Below the pieces are notes generated by a model. It had not been told where the DNA came from, did no database searches, and saw only the letters and a list, made by a program, of their open reading frames with translations. Source: JAFARZ01 sp035651595 (GTDB taxonomy: Bacteria > Actinomycetota > Actinomycetes > Streptosporangiales > Streptosporangiaceae). Taken from it: DNA of 8,272 nucleotides. The first letter of the stretch is position 1. Each line of letters starts with the position of its first letter. Shown here one piece after another: positions 1 through 5,293 of this stretch. The DNA is taken from assembly GCA_035651595.1 (NCBI GenBank), contig DASRFJ010000081.1:1-8272 (forward strand), read 5' to 3'. Position numbers and translations under genes: made by a program.

Positions 1-129
1 CTCGGCCGCGAAGTCCTCCCCGAACACGCCGCCGCCGCCGTATACGCCCTCTGCGGACCAGACCTGCCGCTCACCACCGGCCTGCTCATCCCCGTCGACG
101 CCGGGATAGCCGCCGCCTTCCTGCGATGA
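1..129 (+). CDS. Bifunctional rhamnulose-1-phosphate aldolase / short-chain dehydrogenase, C-terminal end (5' partial)
   Basis: Only the last 42 residues are present, in frame from base 1 to the TGA at 127-129. The tail contains LTTGLLIPVDAGIAAAFLR. A TTG-hydrophobic-PVDAG block close to the C-terminus is the usual end of a short-chain dehydrogenase (the S/T-G-x-x-x-x-V-D-G strand and loop), and the ending AAAFLR matches my memory of the actinobacterial fusion of a class II rhamnulose-1-phosphate aldolase with an SDR domain. In that family the aldolase half splits L-rhamnulose-1-phosphate into dihydroxyacetone phosphate and L-lactaldehyde, and the SDR half oxidises the lactaldehyde. The rhamnulokinase gene just downstream supports this reading. 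The catalytic parts lie outside the window, so a plain SDR cannot be excluded. The next gene starts 12 bases after this stop, which indicates an operon. Confidence 0.72.
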   Translation, partial: LGREVLPEHAAAAVYALCGPDLPLTTGLLIPVDAGIAAAFLR

Positions 130-141
130 AGGTGAACGCCA

Positions 142-354
142 ATGAGAGAAACCGCCGCTTACGAAATACTCAGCCATCAGGAGGTCGAACTGCTCCGCCT
201 GCTCGCGCAAGGCATGCCAGTCAACACAGTGGCGCGGCGCCTGCGCACCTCCGAGCGCACGATCCGGCGGCGCACCCGGGCGATCTGCGACCGCCTCGGC
301 GTTGGGGCGCCGATCGCGGCGGTCGCCTGGGCGGCGCACCGAGGCCTGATCTGA
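142..354 (+). CDS. Stand-alone LuxR/GerE-type helix-turn-helix protein (70 aa)
   Basis: This is a small cytoplasmic protein consisting almost entirely of a LuxR-type DNA-binding domain. The first helix is around residues 11-23 (SHQEVELLRLLAQG, matching the family's L-T/S-x-x-E-x-x-V/L-L-x-L-L-A-x-G pattern). The turn and second helix are around 27-36 (VNTVARRLRTS), and the recognition helix is around 38-53 (ERTIRRRTRAICDRLGV). The final helix ends in AAHRGLI, the usual end of the fold. No receiver, PAS or ligand-binding domain is present. The start at ATG 142 is chosen because AAGGTGA at 129-135 lies at good ribosome-binding spacing. The gene sits between the aldolase/SDR gene (12-base gap) and rhaB (10-base gap), so it is probably co-transcribed and could regulate the rhamnose operon; that role is inference. 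It has no effector domain of its own, so it may need a partner or act constitutively. Confidence 0.8.
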   Translation: MRETAAYEILSHQEVELLRLLAQGMPVNTVARRLRTSERTIRRRTRAICDRLGVGAPIAAVAWAAHRGLI

Positions 355-364
355 CAGCGACGAC

Positions 365-1816
365 ATGACAGACCTGGCGCTGGCCGCGGTCGATCTCGGT
401 GCCTCAAGCGGCCGCGTGATGGTCGGCGAGGTGGGCCAGGGCGGCCTCCGCGTACACGAGGTGCGCCGGTTTCCCAACACTCCGGTGACCGTCGGCGGAA
501 CCCTGCACTGGGACATCGCCCGCCTGTACGCCGAGATCCTGGCCGGACTGCGATCGGCGGCACTGCGGTCCGACCTGGCGAGCGCGGGCATCGACTCCTG
601 GGGAGTGGACTACGGCCTGCTCGACGCCGACGGCAAGCTGCTCGGCGATCCCGTGCACTACCGTGACCGACGGACCGACGGGGTAGCCGAGCAGGTGCTG
701 AGCAAGGTCCCGGCGGCCGAACTCTACGCGGCGACCGGAATCCAGCAGCAGCCGTTCAACACGATCTACCAGCTCGTGGCGGCCAGCCCGGCCCAGCTGG
801 GCGCCGCGCGCACGATGCTGCTGATCCCCGACCTGCTGGCCTACTGGCTGACCGGCCAGGCCGGCGCGGAGATCACCAACGCATCCACCACCCAGCTCCT
901 CGACGTCCGCGCCCGGTCGTGGGACCTGCCGCTGGCCGAACAGCTGGGTATCCCCCGCCACCTGTTCCCGCCGCTGCGCGCGCCCGGCACGCTGATCGGC
1001 GAGACGCTACCCGAGGCAACCGACCAGGCAGGCCTCGGCCGCCCGCTGCCCGTCGTCGCGACCGCCTCCCACGACACCGCCGCCGCGGTGGCCGGCGTGC
1101 CGGCCGAAGCCAGCGGCTTCGCGTTCATCTCCTGCGGCACCTGGTCGCTGGCCGGGCTGGAACTCGGCCAGCCGGTCCTCACCGAGGCGAGCCGCCGGGC
1201 CAACTTCACCAACGAGGCCGGCGCCGACGGCACGATCCGTTACCTGCGGAACGTGATGGGCCTGTGGCTGCTCCAGGAATCCATGCGTACTTGGGCCACC
1301 TCCGACCTGGACGGGCTGCTCGACGCCGCGGCGAGGGAAGAACCGCTGCGTGCGGTAGTCGACGCCAGCGATCCGGCGTTCCTGCCACCCGGCGACATGC
1401 CGGCCCGGATAGCCAGCGTCTGCCGCCACACGGGTCAGGTCCCGCCGCGCACTCCGGCGGAGGTCACCCGGTGCATCCTGGACAGCCTGGCGCTTGCGCA
1501 TCGCCAGGCCATCCGTGACGCCGGCGAGCTGGCGGACCGCGACGTTCGGATCGTGCACCTCGTCGGGGGCGGCGCGCGCAACGCGCTGCTGTGCCAGCTG
1601 ACCGCCGACGCCACGGGCCTGCCGGTCCTGGCCGGACCCGTGGAAGCCGCCGCCATCGGGAACCTCCTCCTCCAGGCCCGGTCACTCGGCGCCGCGCCAG
1701 CGGACCTGACCGGCCTGCGAGCGCTGATCCGCGCCAGCCACCAACCGATCCGCTACGAACCCGCCGGCGACCAGCGCCGCTGGCAAGCCGCCGCCCGCCG
1801 CGCCACCCGGCGCTGA
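365..1816 (+). CDS. rhaB: Rhamnulokinase (FGGY-family carbohydrate kinase)
   Basis: The 483-residue product has the normal length for rhamnulokinase, which phosphorylates L-rhamnulose at O1 with ATP in the cytoplasm, the second step of L-rhamnose catabolism. Visible motifs in order are: N-terminal phosphate-binding DLGASSGR (10-17); HWDI (48-51); IDSWGVDYGLLD (77-88); HYRDRRT (98-104); QQPFNTIYQL (128-137), a rhamnulokinase-like signature; ASHDTAAAV (234-242), whose Asp237 is the expected catalytic base; CGTWSLAG (257-264); NVMGLWLLQE (296-305); and the second ATP-binding block LVGGGARN (399-406) followed by GPVEAAAIGN (424-433). These together distinguish RhaB from xylulokinase or glycerol kinase. 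The start at ATG 365 puts the first motif at the usual distance. No strong ribosome binding site precedes it, so translation may be coupled to the gene ending 10 bases upstream. It is the last gene of the catabolic operon; 1.2 kb of non-coding DNA follows. Confidence 0.95.
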   Translation: MTDLALAAVDLGASSGRVMVGEVGQGGLRVHEVRRFPNTPVTVGGTLHWDIARLYAEILAGLRSAALRSDLASAGIDSWGVDYGLLDADGKLLGDPVHYRDRRTDGVAEQVLSKVPAAELYAATGIQQQPFNTIYQLVAASPAQLGAARTMLLIPDLLAYWLTGQAGAEITNASTTQLLDVRARSWDLPLAEQLGIPRHLFPPLRAPGTLIGETLPEATDQAGLGRPLPVVATASHDTAAAVAGVPAEASGFAFISCGTWSLAGLELGQPVLTEASRRANFTNEAGADGTIRYLRNVMGLWLLQESMRTWATSDLDGLLDAAAREEPLRAVVDASDPAFLPPGDMPARIASVCRHTGQVPPRTPAEVTRCILDSLALAHRQAIRDAGELADRDVRIVHLVGGGARNALLCQLTADATGLPVLAGPVEAAAIGNLLLQARSLGAAPADLTGLRALIRASHQPIRYEPAGDQRRWQAAARRATRR

Positions 1817-1901
1817 CCGCGCCCGTGACGTCGTTGGCCCCCCCGCGACCCCGCCCGCGCAAGCCCCCGCGCATCCCGTCACCCACCCTCCTCCCCGCCG
1901 C

Positions 1902-2568
1902 GCGCGTGCACTGCCACGCACCCCCGTCCTCCCGCGACGCACCCGAGTGCGCGCCCCAGTACGCACCCCCTCGTCCTCACACGGAGCGCACGGGTGCGCG
2001 CCCCAGTACGCACCCTCGTCGTCCCGCGCGAAGCGCACGGGTGCGCGCCGTAGTACGCACTCTCGTCCCCGCGCGACGCGCACGGGCGCGCGCCCTGCTA
2101 CGCACCCGCATCCACCCGCGCGATGCGCGCGGGTGCGCGCCCTGGTATGCACCCGGACGTCCGTGCGCGAAGGGCGAGTGCGTGCCCTGACACGCACCAT
2201 GTCGTCCCCGCGCGAAGGGCGCCGGTGCGTGCCCCGGTACGCACCACCACCTCCTCCGCGCGCGATGGGCGTGCGTGCCCTTGTACGCACCCACCTCGTC
2301 CGCGCGCAGTAGACGCGAGTGCGCGCCCTGGTACGCACCCCCGTCATCCCCGCACGAAGGGCGCGAGTGCGTGCCCTGGTACGCACCCCGTCCTGCCCGC
2401 GCGATGCGCCCGGGTGCGCGCTCTGGTACGCACCACCTCGTCCGCACGATGGCGCGCGTGCCCTGGTACGCACTCACCTCGTCCGCGGCAATAGGCGCGA
2501 GTGCGTGCCCTGGTACGCGCCCACGTCCTCCGCGCGCGATGCGCGCGGGTGCGTGCTCTGTACGCATC
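1902..2568. repeat. Tandem array of about 15 units of ~47 bp, each with an imperfect 20 bp palindrome
   Basis: I count 15 copies of a 20 bp core with consensus GTGCGYGCCCTGGTACGCAC. They start at 1902, 1947, 1994, 2041, 2086, 2133, 2178, 2225, 2271, 2319, 2367, 2414, 2454, 2501 and 2549. Spacings are 45-48 bp except one of 40. Copies at 2319 and 2367 match the consensus exactly; the first and last are the most degenerate. In the version with T at position 6, the core folds as 9+9 arms with one G-T pair around a central CT. The ~27 bp between cores is also related from unit to unit, roughly a CGTCC block followed by a second GC palindrome of the type CCGCGCG-n5-CGCGCGG (clearest at 2530-2548). 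All frames look open because stop codons are absent, but a unit of about 47 bp is not a multiple of three and the spacing varies, so this is not a coding repeat. Function is unknown. Confidence 0.9.
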
Positions 2569-2603
2569 CGCACGTCGCCGCGCGAGGGCGTCAGCAGCGT
2601 GCC

Positions 2604-2615
2604 GATGGCGCCATC
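2604..2615. repeat. Perfect 12 bp palindrome just after the tandem array
   Basis: GATGGCGCCATC is fully self-complementary. Its GGCGCCA core recurs in both arms of the inverted repeat at 2640-2680, so the three copies may form one structured element. It could be a protein-binding site or a structural boundary of the array; nothing nearby decides between these. Confidence 0.6.
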
Positions 2616-2639
2616 AGCACCGATCGACCCCCTCCCCGT

Positions 2640-2680
2640 TGGCGCCAGCGGCACCAGGGTGCCCGAACCCGCTGGCGCCA
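2640..2680. repeat. 12+12 bp perfect inverted repeat with a nested small hairpin
   Basis: The left arm TGGCGCCAGCGG (2640-2651) is exactly complementary to the right arm CCGCTGGCGCCA (2669-2680), with a 17-base loop. Inside, GCACC (2651-2655) can pair with GGTGC (2658-2662). Transcribed RNA would form a strong GC stem. No T-tract follows, so it is not a textbook intrinsic terminator, although many actinobacterial terminators lack the U-tail. It lies more than 800 bases past the rhaB stop, so it may equally be a binding site or a cruciform-prone element. Confidence 0.65.
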
Positions 2681-2695
2681 TCGCCATGTCGGCCG

Positions 2696-2815
2696 TCGGC
2701 CCACGGGTGCGCGGGTGAGCGGGTGCGGGGTGCCGGGCTGCGGCGGAGCGCGGGTCCGCGTCCGGCGGGGCGGCGGGTGCGCGGGCGGTGCGGCGTCGGG
2801 TGAATCTACGGTGCG
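2696..2815. other. G-rich non-coding tract
   Basis: This stretch carries many runs of two to four G on the + strand, in contrast to the C-rich + strand of the array just before it. No start codon with a ribosome binding site and no protein-like composition are visible in any frame. The G-runs make G-quadruplex formation possible, but I see no other specific signal. Confidence 0.4.
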
Positions 2816-2865
2816 ACCTGACGTGACCGGTTCCGGCCAGGCATGGGCGAAACCCTTGAACCGCT

Positions 2866-2905
2866 AGCGCTATGTCCGCAGACTGAGCGCTAGGTACACA
2901 GACCG
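2866..2905 (+). promoter_or_regulatory. Two-copy 20 bp direct repeat centred on AGCGCT, possible operator pair
   Basis: Positions 2866-2885 and 2886-2905 match at 16 of 20 bases, with the shared pattern AGCGCTAnGTnCnCAGACnG. Each copy starts with the palindromic AGCGCT, and the first sits within the 8 bp palindrome TAGCGCTA (2865-2872). The centres are 20 bp apart, about two helical turns, so two proteins could bind the same face of the DNA. LacI-family operators often have a central CG in a short palindrome like this, so a second LacI-type site is a reasonable inference. The repeat lies 112-151 bp before the GTG start at 3017. TTGAAC (2856-2861) just upstream could be a -35 element, but no well-spaced -10 follows. 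Confidence 0.45.
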
Positions 2906-2969
2906 CCAGCCCTGGTGGCCGCAACCCCGGTCCGACGACCGAAACCTGGCTACCTTTCCGGCCATCGAT

Positions 2970-2981
2970 TGAAACGTTTCA
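2970..2981. promoter_or_regulatory. LacI-family operator, perfect palindrome TGAAACGTTTCA
   Basis: The 12 bp sequence is perfectly self-complementary and has the AAACGTTT core with central CG typical of LacI/GalR-family operators in front of carbohydrate-use genes. It ends 35 bp before the GTG start at 3017 and lies upstream of the Shine-Dalgarno sequence. A weak -10-like hexamer, TACCTT (2951-2956), sits just before it, so a repressor here could block a promoter or early elongation. No good -35 is visible at the right distance. The likely regulon is the GH78-type gene operon downstream, induced when a sugar, probably rhamnose or an oligosaccharide, releases the repressor. The repressor gene itself is not in the window. 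Confidence 0.8.
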
Positions 2982-3004
2982 GCTCAGAAGATCGAGCACC
3001 CCTA

Positions 3005-3010
3005 GGAGGG
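3005..3010 (+). promoter_or_regulatory. Ribosome binding site that sets the GTG start at 3017
   Basis: GGAGGG lies six bases before GTG 3017. The same frame extends upstream to an ATG at 2915, but that start would put the operator inside the gene and add 34 residues unlike a signal peptide. From GTG 3017 the product begins directly with a charged n-region and a hydrophobic core. Confidence 0.85.
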
Positions 3011-3094
3011 TCTACCGTGACGCACCGAAGAGGCTGGGTGAGGCTGGCACTGCCGCTCACCGCGGCGGCCGCGCTGGTGGCCGGCCTGGCCGCC

Positions 3095-3184
3095 GCGCAG
3101 GCGCACGCCGCGCAGGCGCACGCCGCGCAGGCGCATGCCGCGCAGGCGCACGCCACGCAGGCGCACGCCGCGCAGGCGCACGCC
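3095..3184 (+). repeat. Six tandem 15 bp repeats encoding AQAHA at the signal-peptide cleavage region
   Basis: The unit GCGCAGGCGCACGCC is repeated six times without gaps, with two single-base differences (T in copy 3, and A in copy 5 giving TQAHA). The 15 bp length keeps the frame when copies are gained or lost. Each unit offers Ala-x-Ala signal peptidase sites, so cleavage could occur at several places just after the hydrophobic core. The repeat was probably expanded by replication slippage. Confidence 0.9.
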
Positions 3185-4755
3185 GCGCCGCGACCCGGTT
3201 CCGGCGGCGGCTGGCAGGCCTACCTCGAGCAGCCCGCGAGCAGCAACGTCAAGGCGAGGTCGGCCGCCGTCCTGTCCGGCACCGTCGCGAACGCCCACGG
3301 CCTCACCGCGGACGGGCACGGGGACACCACGCTGACCGTGACCGCGGCCAGCGGTCCGGCCACCGTCCTGCTGGACTACGGCGTGGACGTGGAGGGCACG
3401 CCGTACCTCGACGTGGCGTCGTCGGCCGGCACCGCGCCGAGCGTGTCCCTCTCGTTCACCGAGGCCAAGGGCTATCTGCGCACCCCTGGGTCGAGCACGC
3501 TCGCGACCGCGGCGGCCGCGGGGGCGACGACGATCTCGGTGCAGCCGGGAACCGCCCGAGCCCCGCTGACGTTCGCGGCCGGTGACACCGTGACCGTCGG
3601 CTCGCCCGCCGAGACGGACCACATCGTGTCGGTGTCCGGCGCGACGCTCACGCTGAAGACGCCGCTCGCCGATGCGCACGCGGCCGGGGCGGCGGTCACC
3701 AGCACGCCGGGCGCGGTCACCGGCGACTCCGCGTTCCAGCCCCGCCAGGTGACCGTGCCGGTCACCGCCGCCGGCGCGGTGACCAGCGGCCTCATGGGCG
3801 GCTTCCGGTTCGAGGCCATCACGCTGACCACGCCGGGCACGCTCGTGCTCACCGGGGCCGGGGTCCAGTTCGGCGACGGTTACCTGGCGACGGCGGCGGA
3901 CTACCAGGGATACTTCCTGTCGAGTTCGAACGCGTTCAACACGATGTACTACGACGGCGCGTACACCGAGCAGACCGACATGCAGGCGGCCGGCGTCAAC
4001 GGCGCCACGCAGCCATCGGTGCTCGACGGCGCCAAGCGCGACCGGGCGATCTGGTCCGGCGACCTCAAGATCGAAGGCCAGGGCATCGCCGACACCCTTG
4101 GCACCAACGGCGACGACTACGTGAAGCAGTCCCTGCTCACGCTCATCACCAGCAGCAAGCAGGGCGCCGGCCTGAACGCGGACACGCTGTTCCGCACCGG
4201 CCCGTACAGCAACTCCTACTCGTCGTGGACCCTCGACGCCGCGGTCACCTACTACCGGAACACCGGCGACACCACGTTCGCCCAGCAGATCCTGCCCTGG
4301 CTGGAAGGCCAGCTCTCGTACGACGCCACGCTGACCGACAGCACCGGGCTCATCGTCACCGGCCCGCGCATCTCGACCACCAACGGCGGGTACGACTGGG
4401 ACTTCTACGACGGCGCGAAGACCGGCGTGGTCGCCGCGTTCAACGACCTGTACTACCAGGCGCTCCGGGACGTCGCCTACGTCGAGACCAGCCTCGGCGA
4501 CACGGCGAAGGCCGCCGGCTACGACCAGACCGCGGACAACGTCAGGGACGCGATCAACGCCAACCTGCTGAATCCCGCGACCGGCACGTATTACCTGAGC
4601 GAATCCGACCACACGACGTTTGCCCAGGACGCCAACGCGCTGGCCGTGATCCTCGGCATCGCGCCGGCCGGCAAGGTGCCTGGCATCCTGACCGCGCTCA
4701 AGACCCTGTGGGGTCCGCACGGCTCGGAACCCTTCTCCGGCAGCACGTACAGCAC

Positions 4756-5247
4756 CTCATCAGCCCGTACATCACCGCCTACGAGGTCGAGGCCGACTAC
4801 CTGGCCGGCGACACCGCCGACGCCGAGCGGCTCATCCACCTCACCTGGGATCAGATGATCGACCGGGACAACCCGTTCTTCACGGGAGCGATGTGGGAGA
4901 ACATCGGTCCCGACGGCACCGCGACCGAGGCACGGACCAGCCTGGCACACGGCTGGGCCTCCGGCCCGACCCCGATCATGACCGGCTACGTCCTCGGTGT
5001 GCAGCCGGTCAACCCCGGCTACCAGACGTTCACCGTGGCGCCGCACCCCGGCACCCTGCGGTGGGCCGAGGGCGCGGTACCGACACCGTACGGACGGATC
5101 TTCGTCCGCTGGGCCCGAACCGGCCATCTGCTCACCCTGACGGTCGCGGTGCCGCCCCAGGCCACGGCCCTCGTCCAGCTTCCCGACGGGCGGCACGTCA
5201 CGCTGCCCGGCGGTCCCCACGGGATCGAGCGCACGTTCGTGGGCTGA
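4756..5247 (+). pseudogene. C-terminal part of the frameshifted GH78-type gene, in the shifted frame
   Basis: From about 4756 the homologous reading continues one frame over as LISPYITAYEVEADYLAG and runs through GAMWE and SLAHGWASG to the TGA at 5245-5247. The neighbouring paralog has the aligned sequence NIAPYETGWEVLGRLAAG joined in one frame, which shows that the two pieces were one gene. Within this frame an ATG at 4855 overlaps the upstream stop as ATGA (4855-4858), so a 130-residue fragment carrying the expected general base Glu could be made by re-initiation. It would lack the helices encoded between 4756 and 4854, and activity is doubtful unless the deletion is a sequencing error. Confidence 0.8.
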
Positions 5248-5280
5248 CATTGCCGTCAGGCGCTGTCGTTCGGAAGAATC

Positions 5281-5286
5281 AAGGAG
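5281..5286 (+). promoter_or_regulatory. Ribosome binding site for the second GH78-type gene
   Basis: AAGGAG lies seven bases before ATG 5294. The 46-base gap after the previous stop holds no evident terminator or promoter, which supports co-transcription. Confidence 0.8.
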
Positions 5287-5293
5287 AAGATCT

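Larger units (their letters stand above)
3017..5247 (+). pseudogene. Exported GH78-type alpha-L-rhamnosidase-like protein, frameshifted near 4755
   Basis: One base missing near 4755 moves the frame; adding one C to the CC at 4755-4756 restores a continuous 743-residue protein. Uncorrected, the frame stops at 4856-4858. Numbering the corrected product: a signal peptide (HRRGWVR then a hydrophobic stretch to ~26; HRRGWV could also be read as a weak twin-arginine motif); six AQAHA repeats (27-56); an N-terminal beta region (~64-295) carrying an inserted module at ~155-229 (GDTVTVG, ETDHIVSV, ADAHAAGAAV); a six-hairpin catalytic region from ~300; and a C-terminal beta domain from ~655. The GH78 signature is DGAKRDRAIWSGD (337-349). 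Asp337 and Asp349 match the family's conserved Asps, but Asp342 occupies the place of the usual general-acid Glu. GAMWE gives Glu628 as expected general base, followed by SLAHGWASG (642-650). The family releases terminal alpha-L-rhamnose. The gene heads an operon behind a LacI-type operator. A sequencing error is as likely as a true mutation. Confidence 0.85.

Noticed and set aside
126..368. 80-residue + strand frame starting at ATG 126
   Set aside because: It overlaps the stop of the upstream gene as ATGA, but its Pro/Arg/His-rich sequence resembles no protein, and the frame starting at 142 encodes a clear HTH fold with a good ribosome binding site.
1902..2568. CRISPR array
   Set aside because: The interval between cores is itself related from unit to unit, cores vary between copies, spacing is irregular, and no cas gene is present.
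1591..2867. Several + strand open frames of 100-199 residues over the array
   Set aside because: They have the same repeat-derived composition in all three frames, no ribosome binding sites and no recognisable domain.
1682..2924. Long minus-strand open frames (263 and 315 residues) across the repeat array
   Set aside because: They are Arg/Ala/Gly-rich translations of the ~47 bp repeat cycling through three frames. The non-triplet period and variable spacing argue against coding; the lack of stops follows from high GC.
2915..3016. Upstream ATG start (2915) for the first GH78-type gene
   Set aside because: It would place the LacI-type operator inside the gene and add 34 non-signal residues. 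GTG 3017 has GGAGGG six bases upstream and starts directly with a signal peptide.
3002..4720. 572-residue minus-strand open frame opposite the first GH78-type gene
   Set aside because: It is the GC-driven shadow of a gene with clear homology on the + strand; the composition is Arg/Gly/Val-rich and not protein-like.
4740..4770. Programmed ribosomal frameshift in the first GH78-type gene
   Set aside because: No slippery heptamer or obvious stimulatory structure is seen at the join; a single missing C explains it more simply.
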